A DNA stretch of 64,000 nt from contig NZ_WKKA01000013.1 of NCBI RefSeq assembly GCF_009674885.1, forward strand, positions 22,993-86,992, read 5' to 3'. Shown here piece by piece: positions 34,830 through 43,267 of this stretch. The notes beneath the pieces are model-generated. The model ran no database searches. It was not told where the DNA came from and saw nothing but the letters and a program-made list of their open reading frames with translations. Origin of the DNA: Paracoccus sp. S-4012. GTDB lineage: Bacteria > Pseudomonadota > Alphaproteobacteria > Rhodobacterales > Rhodobacteraceae. The position numbers and the translations under genes are program-made. Positions within the stretch are counted from its first letter, which is position 1. Each line of letters opens with the position of its first letter.

Positions 34830-37017
34830 AGCGTCCCTCGGCTTTCAGCAGCGCGGGCGTCAGCCCCGCAGGAAGGAGGATATCGGCCAGCGCAGCGCTG
34901 ACGCCCGCGGCCATTCCGCGCCCGCCGCAGACCATCACCCGCGCGCCCACGCCGACCAGCCGCGCGACCTCGGGTGCCTCGTTCCGCAGGGCGTCCTGGA
35001 CATAGTGTGGCCGCTCGCCGCGTGAACTGGCGGTGAAAAGGCGGGAGAGGCGTCCTGCCCCGTGCCAGTCCGCCAGTTCCTCGCGGTAGAGGAAATCGCT
35101 TTCCGGGTGTCGCATCCCGAAGAACAGATGCACCGGACGGCGGCGCGCATTGGCGCGGATGAAGCCCGCAAGCGGTCCGATCCCGGTGCCCGCGCCGATC
35201 AGGATCAGCGGCTTTCCTGCTCGGTCCGCATGGAACCCCTGATTGCGGCGCAGGAAGGCCTGCACCGTCCCCCTGGGCTCCAACTCCGAAAGCTGCCCCG
35301 AGCAGAGGCCATCCGGCTGCTTGCGCACCACGATCTCAATGAAACCGTCGCGCGAGCCTGAGGCGAGAGAATAGAAGCGCGGCACGGACGAGTCTTCGGG
35401 CAGGATGCCCAGCAGGTCGCCCGCTCGATAGCGCGCGGATCCATGCCCGGTCAGCCGTTGCCACAGAGTCGGGGAAGGCCACGCAAAGCGCAGGATTGCG
35501 GTCGGCGCCTGCACCTCGGCGCCGTAATCGCGGCGCGAGATCAGGGTGAGGGGTTCGCTGGCGGGTGTCACCGGTTGGTGGACGAGTTCCAGCGGCATCC
35601 CCAGCGCCGCGCCGAGCGCATGTCCCCAGCGGGCAAAATCCTGCGGCGACTGGCGGTCGATGCTGTCAATTGGGAGAAGCTGCGGCCAGCCCTTCGCCTC
35701 GGCGGCTGCGGCCACCGCTTCGGCGAAGGCGCAGAAGGCCGGAAAGCTGCGGTCACCGAAGCTCAGCACCGCCAACGGCGCACCCGGCGCGCGGTCCAGC
35801 CGCGCCAGCCTGTCAAGGAAACCCTTGGCCGATTCTGGGGCGCAGCCCTCGCCATAGGTCGCGGCCAGGATGATGAACCGTGCGGCCTGCGGATAGCGCG
35901 TTGGGTCGAAGCCGGTCATCGGCGCGACATGGACGCGCTGCCCCGCCTGCGACAGCGCCGCGTGCAGGGTAGCGGCAAAGCCCCAGGTCGAGCCACCCTC
36001 GCTGCCGACCAGCAGGACCGTCTCGGCCTGTCGCGGCGGGGCATTGCCCCGGATGCGGGGCCGCGCGCGGTGCGAGGTCAGCCACAACAGCACGCCGGTT
36101 CCGACCATGACCGGGACGCCCAGCGCCATCAGCCCGAGCACCAGGCCCAGCACAGCCGCCCCTTGGCCGGTGTGCAGCATGAAGATGGTTTCTGACACCT
36201 GCTGCCACGCAGACAGATCGGCCCAAGCGAGCAACGCGCCGGTTCCCTGATCCAGATAGCCGGTGCCCTGGTCGGTCTTGAGCGTGTGGACATCGGCCGG
36301 ATCATTCGGATCGGCCAGCGACAGGCTGCGGAAGGCGGCGACTGGCAGTTCCTGCAAGGCGCTTGCCCCGGCCAGGTCCATGCCGGTCTGGCCGCTGACC
36401 TCGGCCGGAAAGGCGGGGGTGCTGGCGCCGTCTGGCAGCAGATCGAAGGTCGAGGCCGACATCCACAGCCCCGTCGCCGCGGACAACACGAGGCCGACCA
36501 CGGCGATCCGTGCGATTTCAACATGCAGCCGCCCGGTCAGAGACCCGCGCAGCGGGGCGAACCAGCGTCGCCAGCCGCCAACCCGGCGCGCGACCAGCGC
36601 CGCGCCCGAAAGCGCAAGCACCAGCATCGCGCCCGCGCCGACCGCCGCGACGATGCGCCCGGCGTCGCCTAGAAACAGCGAGCGGTGCAGGTTGGTCAGC
36701 CAGCGCTTCACCGGGGCGGGATCGGTGGGGGCGGCGTCCTGCCCGGTCACAGGGTCGATCACCGCGGCCTGCGGCGTACCCCCGTCGAACCAGTAGGCGG
36801 TGACCTGCCCCGACGGGGCGCGCCGGATCTGCTCCAGCCCCGGATGGCTGGCGGCAATGGAGCCGGCGAGATCGGCCACGGAGAGGCTGGCCTTGGCTTG
36901 CGGCGAAGACAGCCGCTCGGCCGCGGGATAGACAGACAGGATCGCCCCGGACAGCGCCAGCACGGTCAGCAGCAGCGTCGCAAGGATGCCCGGCCAGCGA
37001 TGGAATGCGCGGATCAT
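34810..37017 (-). CDS. PepSY-transmembrane flavodoxin/ferredoxin-reductase fusion
   Basis: The 735-residue membrane flavoprotein has an N-terminal PepSY-associated membrane module (about four helices, starting IRAFHRWPGILATLLLTVLA). This is followed by a flavodoxin domain (~330-480, AETVLLVGSEGGSTWGFAAT, ATYGEGCAPESAKGF) and a sulfite-reductase-type FAD/NADPH module (RFYSLASGSRDGFIEI, LILIGAGTGIGPLAGFIR, VMVCGGRGMAAGV, YVEDIY). It should pass electrons from NADPH through FAD and FMN across the inner membrane, for example to ferric chelates or periplasmic flavoproteins. It lies between the DUF2271 gene and apbE, overlapping the latter. Confidence 0.87.
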   Translation of the reverse strand: MIRAFHRWPGILATLLLTVLALSGAILSVYPAAERLSSPQAKASLSVADLAGSIAASHPGLEQIRRAPSGQVTAYWFDGGTPQAAVIDPVTGQDAAPTDPAPVKRWLTNLHRSLFLGDAGRIVAAVGAGAMLVLALSGAALVARRVGGWRRWFAPLRGSLTGRLHVEIARIAVVGLVLSAATGLWMSASTFDLLPDGASTPAFPAEVSGQTGMDLAGASALQELPVAAFRSLSLADPNDPADVHTLKTDQGTGYLDQGTGALLAWADLSAWQQVSETIFMLHTGQGAAVLGLVLGLMALGVPVMVGTGVLLWLTSHRARPRIRGNAPPRQAETVLLVGSEGGSTWGFAATLHAALSQAGQRVHVAPMTGFDPTRYPQAARFIILAATYGEGCAPESAKGFLDRLARLDRAPGAPLAVLSFGDRSFPAFCAFAEAVAAAAEAKGWPQLLPIDSIDRQSPQDFARWGHALGAALGMPLELVHQPVTPASEPLTLISRRDYGAEVQAPTAILRFAWPSPTLWQRLTGHGSARYRAGDLLGILPEDSSVPRFYSLASGSRDGFIEIVVRKQPDGLCSGQLSELEPRGTVQAFLRRNQGFHADRAGKPLILIGAGTGIGPLAGFIRANARRRPVHLFFGMRHPESDFLYREELADWHGAGRLSRLFTASSRGERPHYVQDALRNEAPEVARLVGVGARVMVCGGRGMAAGVSAALADILLPAGLTPALLKAEGRYVEDIY

Positions 37018-37026
37018 CTTGGTGCC

Positions 37027-37488
37027 TTATTTGTGCGAAACCCTGGCGATGTAGCGCGAGCCGGTGGCGCTCGCCCCGGCTGCGGTGAGCGGCAGTTCGA
37101 CCTCGTTCGGGCTGTCCCGCATCTCCTCGACCGAGGCATCGACATGCAGCGTGTAGCCCGCGTCGAACAGCGCGTCGGCGAGATCGAGTGTGATTTCCAG
37201 CGTGCGGCCCGCGCCGACGCTGGCGCCGGTGATGCCGTCGACCTGCCGGGTGTCGCCGCCAGTCATGCGATACCAGCCCGAGAGGGAATCGTAGTACTTC
37301 GACTTCTCGCCGGCCATCCACAAGCTGCCCACATAGGCGCCCTGCGCGTCGGTGACATAAAGCGCGAGATAGGCGCCGTCGCCGCCGTAGTTGTTCAGCG
37401 TGGTGGTCAGGGTGACGGGCCGGGCCAGCGCGAGGCCGGGAAGGGTCAGCGCGGTGGAAAGGGCCAGGACGGCGGCAAGGGATTTCAT
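37027..37488 (-). CDS. DUF2271 periplasmic protein with candidate flavinylation site
   Basis: The 153 residues begin with a signal peptide (MKSLAAVLALSTALTLPGLA). The DUF2271 domain follows (TLNNYGGDGAYLALYVTDAQ, LWMAGEKSKYYDSLSGWYR). DGITGAS at residues 84-90 fits the D-x-x-[TS]-G-A-[TS] pattern used by ApbE, so T87 may carry FMN. It sits 9 bp upstream of the flavoreductase gene and is probably its periplasmic electron partner. Confidence 0.85.
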   Translation of the reverse strand: MKSLAAVLALSTALTLPGLALARPVTLTTTLNNYGGDGAYLALYVTDAQGAYVGSLWMAGEKSKYYDSLSGWYRMTGGDTRQVDGITGASVGAGRTLEITLDLADALFDAGYTLHVDASVEEMRDSPNEVELPLTAAGASATGSRYIARVSHK

Positions 37489-37565
37489 GATCGGGGTTCC
37501 TTCAGGAAAATGCGAGCGGGCTTTCCCCGGCGCCGCTTGTGTTGGGCGCCGGGAAAGAGCAGCAC

Positions 37566-37922
37566 TCAGTTCGCGGGTGCGGGTGCGGGTGCGGGTGCGG
37601 GTGCGGGTGCGGGTGCGGGTGCGGGTGCGGCTGGCGCCGGCGCGACGGGAGCGAACTCCTCCAGCTCCGCCTTGATGACGTCGAGGGTTGCCGGGTCGAT
37701 CTTGGCCTCGATCGTGTTGCCGCCAATGTCGGTCACGTGGACCTCGTAGCAGCCGTCATCCAGCTCCGTGGAGGTGATGGTCCAGCCGTAGTCGGTGGCC
37801 AGTTGCGCCACGGCTTCCCACGACTGCATCTGCTCGGGCGTGACCACGCAGTCGTCGTCGGCAAAGGCGGCGCCAGCGGGAAGGACGGCCAGCACGGCAA
37901 GGGTCGCAAGCATCCGTTTCAT
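37566..37922 (-). CDS. Small secreted PepSY-domain protein with Ala-Pro tail
   Basis: The 118-residue protein has a signal peptide (MLATLAVLAVLPAGAAFA), then one PepSY domain (YGWTITSTELDDGCYEVHVT, IEAKIDPATLDVIKAELEE), and ends with a long alternating Pro-Ala tail. The tail is encoded by nine 6-bp repeats and may change length by slippage. It resembles the protein at 38652-39086. PepSY domains are linked to peptidase inhibition or, in this setting, to redox/metal systems. Confidence 0.82.
   Translation of the reverse strand: MKRMLATLAVLAVLPAGAAFADDDCVVTPEQMQSWEAVAQLATDYGWTITSTELDDGCYEVHVTDIGGNTIEAKIDPATLDVIKAELEEFAPVAPAPAAPAPAPAPAPAPAPAPAPAN
37573..37626. repeat. Nine tandem copies of GCGGGT
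   Basis: Nine perfect hexanucleotide units code, on the minus strand, for the Ala-Pro tail of the small PepSY protein. A unit of six keeps the frame, so copy-number change would alter tail length without breaking the gene. Confidence 0.95.
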
Positions 37923-38032
37923 TTCTGATTACTCCTGTGTTGCGGTTATCGGATGATGCGAATCTGCGCCCCGAGGCTGACAGGCCGCTGAACCGGCGCG
38001 GAAATCTTCGTCAGCTTGCCGTCAGCAACGGA

Positions 38033-38066
38033 AAAGGCCCGGCCTTTGGGGGCCGGGCCTTCGGTT
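38033..38066 (-). terminator. Rho-independent terminator after the cytochrome b561 pseudogene
   Basis: AAGGCCCGGCC and GGCCGGGCCTT form a near-perfect 11-bp stem, followed on the minus strand by TTTTCC. It lies between the cytochrome b561 stop (38082) and the PepSY gene start (37922), separating these minus-strand units. Confidence 0.85.
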
Positions 38067-38081
38067 CGGAGTGTAGGGAAC

Positions 38082-38596
38082 TCAGCGCAGGCTCATCCGC
38101 CGCAGCGTTCCGTCGCGCAGGACGAACTGGTGCCACAGCGCCGCCAGAGCGTGCAGCCCGGCGAGGAGCAGGATGATGCTGCCGGCGCTTTCGTGGAACT
38201 CGGCGATTGCGCCGGGCCGCCCTTGAATCAGGGCGGTCAAGGCGGGAAGGTGCAGACCGAGGAGCTGCACCTGAACCCCCATCTGCGAGGCGACATACCA
38301 GCCGGTGACCGGCAGCGCGATCAGCAGGGCATAAAGCAGCCCGTGCCCTGCGGCAGCGACGACCGCGAGAGGGGCGACCGCCTCCCTGCCTGCGCGCCGC
38401 CGCCCGTCAAGCGCAGCAGCAGGCGCGGGAGGACGAGGGCCAGCACCGCCAGCCCCAGCGTGAAATGCAGAAGCGGCGGGTTCTGGACGACTTCGCGGCC
38501 GCCCTCGGCGGTGGCCCAGGCGCCCAACACGGCGGCGGCCGTCACCCAGTGGATGACGACCAGCGCCTTCGGATAGCGAGCGATGGTTTCGGTCAT
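38082..38596 (-). pseudogene. Cytochrome b561-type membrane protein with a frameshift
   Basis: From ATG 38596 the frame gives the b561 N-terminus (YPKALVVIHWVTAAAVLGAW with the haem-ligand-type His, LLHFTLGLAVLALVLPRLLL). After GGGAQAG near 38378 the family match moves one base to another frame (APLAVVAAAGHGLLYALLI) and continues to 38082 (AEFHESAGSIILLLAGLHAL). One base difference in a G-rich run explains this. It is either a real lesion or a sequence error. The intact protein would be a ~170-residue four-helix dihaem cytochrome. Confidence 0.8.
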
Positions 38597-38651
38597 GACG
38601 TCGTCTCCGGCGGGGCGGGGGTTGTGAGGTGGTGCAGCGGCGGTTGCGGGC

Positions 38652-39086
38652 TCATTTCACGACGACCGCCGGCGGCGCGGCGTTGCCGAGGAGCCCGCCG
38701 GGCGGCGGCAGGTTGGCGGGCGGTGCCGTCAGCGGGGCGCCCTGACCACGCTCGTGCACCTGACGCGGCCCGTGGTCGTCGTCATCGTCATCATCCCGGC
38801 CCTCACCGCGCCGGTCTTTACGCTTCATCTCGACGACCTCGAGGGTTGCGGGGTCGAGCTTGGCCTTGAACGCCGCGCCCTGCGCATCGTTACCCCTGAC
38901 CTCATAGCAGCCATCGTCAATCTTGATCCGGCCGACCTGCCAGCCGCGCGCCTTGACTGCGTCCTGCACCGCCTGGCGCGGCTGCCACCGCTCCATCGGC
39001 ACCTGGCAGTCATCATCATCGGCATGGGCCGCGCCTGCCATGCCAAAGGCAGCAAGCAGGGCACCCAGCAGCATGTGCTTTTTCAT
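38652..39086 (-). CDS. Secreted PepSY-domain protein with acidic linker
   Basis: The 144-residue protein has a signal peptide (MLLGALLAAFGMAGAAHA) and one PepSY domain (ARGWQVGRIKIDDGCYEVRG, FKAKLDPATLEVVEMKRKD). These match the smaller PepSY protein at 37566, including the DGCYEV and DPATL blocks. A run of seven Asp and a Pro-rich C-terminus follow. ATG 39086 is chosen, because the open frame upstream is antisense to the response regulator. It is divergent from the two-component genes, which may control it. Confidence 0.82.
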   Translation of the reverse strand: MKKHMLLGALLAAFGMAGAAHADDDDCQVPMERWQPRQAVQDAVKARGWQVGRIKIDDGCYEVRGNDAQGAAFKAKLDPATLEVVEMKRKDRRGEGRDDDDDDDHGPRQVHERGQGAPLTAPPANLPPPGGLLGNAAPPAVVVK

Positions 39087-39245
39087 CGCATTTGCCCTTT
39101 GTCCTTGTTCAGGCATCATCTGCCGCAAGTGATCGCACGTGTTCCTGACGACCAGCTTAAGCGCGCGGCACCGTCGCTTCAGGCTGCCGACAGGTTGGGC
39201 AGCGAAGCTTGCGGGGCAGCGGGCAGGCTTCAGCAAGGGGACTTC

Positions 39246-39866
39246 ATGCGGATCCTTCTGGTCGAGGACGACACCATCCTGGGCGCCGCGGTGCGCGACC
39301 ACATCGCCGCCGACGGGCATTCTGCCGACTGGGTCGGGCGGCTGGACCGCGCGGCCGAGCATCTGGATGCGGCGCCCTACGACCTGATCCTGCTGGACCT
39401 GATGCTGCCCGACGGACGCGGCATCGCCTTCCTGCGCGGCCTGCGGCGACGCGGCGACGTGACGCCGGTGATCATCCTGACCGCGCTCGACCAGATCTCG
39501 GACCGGATCGAGGGGCTGAACGCGGGCGCCGACGATTACCTGACCAAGCCTTTCGACCTGGCCGAGCTTTCCGCCCGGCTGGCGGCCGTCGCGCGGCGCT
39601 ACAGCGGCAATCCCAACCCGCTGGTCGATCTCGGCGAGTTGCAGGTCGATCTGACCGCGCGGGAATGGGCGCTGTTCGAGGCCTTCGTGCAGCGGCCCGG
39701 CCAGATGCTCTCGAAAGCCCAGCTCGAGGACCGGCTCTACGCCTTCGGCTCCGAGGTAGAGAGCAACACCATCGAGGTCCATGTCAGCCGCCTGCGCAAG
39801 AAGCTGGGCGCCGAGGTGGTCGAGACCGTGCGCGGGGTCGGCTACCGCCTCGGGGACCGGCGGTGA
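39246..39866 (+). CDS. OmpR-family response regulator
   Basis: The 206 residues comprise a receiver domain (VEDD near residue 7, phosphorylation site D51 in LLLDLMLPDG, LTKPF lysine) and a winged-helix DNA-binding domain (LTAREWALFEAFVQRPGQML, VEVHVSRLRKKLG-like block and VRGVGYRL). It overlaps the sensor kinase start by 4 nt (GTGA). It is divergent from the PepSY/redox genes. QseB/PmrA-like regulators next to PepSY proteins are common, so it probably controls this cluster. Confidence 0.93.
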   Translation: MRILLVEDDTILGAAVRDHIAADGHSADWVGRLDRAAEHLDAAPYDLILLDLMLPDGRGIAFLRGLRRRGDVTPVIILTALDQISDRIEGLNAGADDYLTKPFDLAELSARLAAVARRYSGNPNPLVDLGELQVDLTAREWALFEAFVQRPGQMLSKAQLEDRLYAFGSEVESNTIEVHVSRLRKKLGAEVVETVRGVGYRLGDRR

Positions 39867-41200
39867 GAGGACCGGCCAGCCTTCAGGGGCGGCTGTCGCT
39901 GTGGCTGACACTCGGGGCCGTTCTACTCTGGGCCGTGGCGGCGGCATGGACCGCCGTGCATCTGCGCCACGAGATGGACGAGGTCTTCGACAGCGCCCTC
40001 GAGGAAGCGGCCCAGCGCCTGCTGCCGCTGGCGGTGCGCGACATCATCGCGCGGGAGAAGGACGACAGCCCCGACCAGGGCGTGGCCACCCTGCGCGAGC
40101 ATGACGAGTATTTCACCTATCTGGTGCGGGACGCCGAAGGACAGGTGCTCCTGCATTCGCATCGGGCCGACCCGGCAGTGTTTCCCCCCTTCTCGCGCCT
40201 GGGCTTTGCCGACACCGCGACGCATCGCATCTATTCCGACGCCGCCCTTCGGGGCACGATCACCATCTCCGTCGCCGAACCGCTGGCCCATCGCGCGCAT
40301 GTGGCGCGCGAGGCGCTGGTCGGGCTGGCGCTGCCACTGGCATTGATCATTCCGGCCAGCCTGTTCGGCGTCTGGGCCGCCGTCCGCGCCGCCATGACCC
40401 CCATCCGGCGCTTCCGGGAGGGGATCGAGGCCCGCGGTCGCGGCGATCTGTCGCCGATTCCGGCCGAGGGCCTCCCCTCGGAGTTCCAACCCAACGCGCG
40501 CGCGGTGAACCTCCTACTGGACCGCTTGCGCCGCGCGCTGGAGGCCGAGCGCAGCTTTACCGCCAACTCGGCGCACGAGTTGCGAACCCCCGTCGCCGGT
40601 GCGCTGGCGCAGGTGCAGCGGCTGATCGTCGAGGCGCCCGACGAGGACACCCGCAGCCGCGCCCGTCAAGTCGAGGCCGCCCTGCAGCGGCTGGCGCGGC
40701 TGTCGGAAAAGCTGATGCAGCTTGCCCGTGCCGAGGGCGGCAGGCTGCAAGCGGAAACGCCGGTCGATATCGCAGGGGTTCTGCGGATGCTGGTGGCCGA
40801 CATGCGGCGCGAGGCTCGGGACCGGATCGAACTGACGCAGCCGGACGCGGCGGTGATGGCGTCGATCGACCCGGACGCCTTCGCGATCCTCGCCCGCAAC
40901 CTGATCGAGAACGCCATGCGGCATGGCGCGCGGGAGGCGCCTGTGCAGGTCTCGCTCTCGCTGGACGGCGTGCTGCGCGTGGTCAATACGGGGCCGGTGG
41001 TGCCCGCCGACGTGCTCGGACGTCTTGCGCGGCCCTTCGAGCGCGGCCCGACCGATGCGCAGGGGAGTGGGCTGGGGCTGGCCATCGTCGCTGCGATCGC
41101 CGCCGGCACGGGTGGGCGGCTCGACCTGATCTCTCCCGCGACCGGCCGGGCGGACGGGTTCGAGGCAAGGTTCTCGATGAGCCGCGCGGAGATGCGGTAG
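39863..41200 (+). CDS. Two-component sensor histidine kinase
   Basis: The 445-residue inner-membrane kinase has helix 1 (~12-33), a periplasmic sensor region, helix 2 (~150-173), a HAMP-like linker, H-box FTANSAHELRTP with H238, N-box LIENAMRHG and G-box GSGLGLAIV. GTG 39863 overlaps the response regulator stop and is the likely start; the longer open frame upstream is out-of-frame with the regulator. It forms the pair with the preceding gene. Confidence 0.92.
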   Translation: MRGPASLQGRLSLWLTLGAVLLWAVAAAWTAVHLRHEMDEVFDSALEEAAQRLLPLAVRDIIAREKDDSPDQGVATLREHDEYFTYLVRDAEGQVLLHSHRADPAVFPPFSRLGFADTATHRIYSDAALRGTITISVAEPLAHRAHVAREALVGLALPLALIIPASLFGVWAAVRAAMTPIRRFREGIEARGRGDLSPIPAEGLPSEFQPNARAVNLLLDRLRRALEAERSFTANSAHELRTPVAGALAQVQRLIVEAPDEDTRSRARQVEAALQRLARLSEKLMQLARAEGGRLQAETPVDIAGVLRMLVADMRREARDRIELTQPDAAVMASIDPDAFAILARNLIENAMRHGAREAPVQVSLSLDGVLRVVNTGPVVPADVLGRLARPFERGPTDAQGSGLGLAIVAAIAAGTGGRLDLISPATGRADGFEARFSMSRAEMR

Positions 41201-41215
41201 GATGCGATCCGGAAG

Positions 41216-43207
41216 GTGGCTGGTGTGAAACGACTCTCATCCTTCGATCTCTCGTTGGCTCTGTCGCTCGCGGCGGTGCTGGGGCTGGTGCTGGCGTCGG
41301 CGGGGCTGTGGCTGGGCGGCGGGCGGCTGGGCTCTCTGGTGACGCCGGGGCTGGTCCTCGTCTATCTGACCGGCGGGCTGCCAGCGGCGTGGCGGGCCCT
41401 CGGGGCACTGTGGAACGAGCGGGTGCTGGACATCGACCTGCTGATGGTCGTCGCCGCCGTCGCCGCGGCCGCGGTCGGCGCGCCCTATGAGGGCGCGGTG
41501 CTGCTGACGCTGTTCAGCGTGGCCGGAACGCTCGAATCCCGCGCGCTCGGCCGTGCCCGCCGCGCCATCGAGGCGCTGATGGCGCTGCGCCCGGAAACCG
41601 CCTTGCGCAAGGGACCGGACGGCACCGTCGCGGAGGTCGCGGCCGCCGATCTGGCCGTGGGCGACACGGTGATCCTGCGCCCCGGTGCCCGCGTTCCGGC
41701 GGATGGCGAGATCGCGCAAGGCCGCGGCGGCGTCGACGAGGCCCATATCACCGGCGAGTCCATGCCGGTGTCCAAGACGCCCGGCGCCCCGGTGTTCGAG
41801 GGCACCGTCAACCTTGAAGGCATCCTCGAGGTCGTCGTCACCCGCACGATCGGGGACAGCACCATCGCCCGCATGATCCGGCTGGTGACCGAGGCGCAGG
41901 CGGCCAAGGCGCCGTCCGAACGGTTCAGCGACTGGTTCGGCCAGCGTTATACCATCGCGGTGCTGGTCGGCGCGGTGCTGGCCTTTGCCGCCTTCTGGTG
42001 GCTGGGGCATGGATGGGACGCCGCCCTCTACAAGGCAGCGACGCTGCTGGTCGCGGCCAGCCCCTGCGCCATCGTCATCTCGGTTCCGGCGGCGATCCTG
42101 TCAGCGCTGTCGGCGGCGGCGCGCGGCGGCGTGCTGTTCAAGGGCGGCGCCGCGCTCGAGACGCTGGCCGCGGTCGATACCTTCGCCTTCGACAAGACCG
42201 GCACGCTCACCACGGGCGATGCCACGGTCACGCAGATCGTGGCGCTCGACGGTGACGCGGACAGGTTCCTCGCGCTTCTGGCGGGTCTCGAGGCACAGTC
42301 CGAGCACCACATCGCCGCCGCAATCCGACGCGCGGCCGTGGCTCGCGGCGTCGAGGGCGCGGAGATCGCGGAAGTCACCAGCCGCGCAGGCAAGGGGATC
42401 GTCGGCCGGGACGACCACGGCACGCTCTGGGCCGGCAACCCCTATCTCGCCGGGGAAATGGGCGCGGACCTCCGCCACCCGGCTTTGGCGGCGCTCGATT
42501 CCGGCGCCCAGACGGTCGTCTACCTGGGGCGCGGATCGCAGGTGCTCGGTGCGGCCGCCGTCGCCGACGAGGCGCGCGCCAGCGCCGCGCCCGCCCTCGC
42601 GGCGTTGCGGGACGGCGGCGTGAAGCGGATCGTCATGATGACGGGCGACCGCCGTCCGGTCGCGCTGCGGATCGGGTCGGAACTGGGCCTCGCGCCGGAC
42701 GAGATCGAGGCCGACATGCTGCCCGAGGACAAGGTGCGGGCGGTGGCGGGGCTGGCCGATCAGGGGCGCGTCGCCTTCGTCGGCGACGGGGTGAACGATG
42801 CCGCGGCGCTGGCCCGCGCCGATGTCGGGATCGCCATGGGCGCTGCAGGCTCGGACGTGGCCCTGCAGGCCGCGGACGTGGCGCTGCTGTCGGAGGATCT
42901 GGAGCGGCTTGCGGCCGCCCGCCGCCTGTCGCAGCGCACCGCCAGGATCATCCGCCAGAACCTGACCGTGGCCCTTGGTGCGATGGCCGTGCTGGTCACC
43001 GGCGGGCTGTTCTTCAACCTGCCGCTGCCGCTGGCGGTGATCGGCCATGAGGGCGGGACCGTGCTGGTGGTGCTGAACGGGCTGCGCCTGCTGTCGGACC
43101 CGATCCGGCGGACCGCGCCCACGCGCGCAGTCCCCGGCCGTGCTCCGCTTCACGAGCTTCCTTCGCGCGGCGGGCATGCCCCTGCGACTTCTGTCCGCTC
43201 GGGATAA
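41216..43207 (+). CDS. P1B-type metal-translocating ATPase with SPC motif
   Basis: Metal-export P-type ATPase of 663 residues. The ion-site motif is S282-P283-C284 (ASPCAIVIS) rather than CPC. The phosphorylation site is D326 (DKTGTLTTG); TGES and [20 protein letters not shown] are present. There is no N-terminal HMA domain. SPC-type P1B pumps are often linked to cobalt, nickel, iron or zinc, but the metal here is not fixed by sequence. GTG starts at 41216 or 41225 are both possible. It begins 15 bp after the kinase stop, so it may share its transcript. Confidence 0.9.
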   Translation: MAGVKRLSSFDLSLALSLAAVLGLVLASAGLWLGGGRLGSLVTPGLVLVYLTGGLPAAWRALGALWNERVLDIDLLMVVAAVAAAAVGAPYEGAVLLTLFSVAGTLESRALGRARRAIEALMALRPETALRKGPDGTVAEVAAADLAVGDTVILRPGARVPADGEIAQGRGGVDEAHITGESMPVSKTPGAPVFEGTVNLEGILEVVVTRTIGDSTIARMIRLVTEAQAAKAPSERFSDWFGQRYTIAVLVGAVLAFAAFWWLGHGWDAALYKAATLLVAASPCAIVISVPAAILSALSAAARGGVLFKGGAALETLAAVDTFAFDKTGTLTTGDATVTQIVALDGDADRFLALLAGLEAQSEHHIAAAIRRAAVARGVEGAEIAEVTSRAGKGIVGRDDHGTLWAGNPYLAGEMGADLRHPALAALDSGAQTVVYLGRGSQVLGAAAVADEARASAAPALAALRDGGVKRIVMMTGDRRPVALRIGSELGLAPDEIEADMLPEDKVRAVAGLADQGRVAFVGDGVNDAAALARADVGIAMGAAGSDVALQAADVALLSEDLERLAAARRLSQRTARIIRQNLTVALGAMAVLVTGGLFFNLPLPLAVIGHEGGTVLVVLNGLRLLSDPIRRTAPTRAVPGRAPLHELPSRGGHAPATSVRSG

Positions 43208-43267
43208 CCACGGGAACCCCGCTGAGGTCGGAACGCTCAGGCACATCGCGGTTGCTCACGCCCCGCT

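Noticed and set aside
34810..37017. Assimilatory sulfite reductase flavoprotein (CysJ)
   Set aside because: The N-terminal PepSY membrane module and the ApbE/DUF2271 neighbours argue for a trans-membrane electron-transfer protein; no cysI is present.
37573..37626. Possible CRISPR-like array
   Set aside because: The units are 6 bp with no spacers and they encode a Pro-Ala tail in frame. It is a microsatellite.
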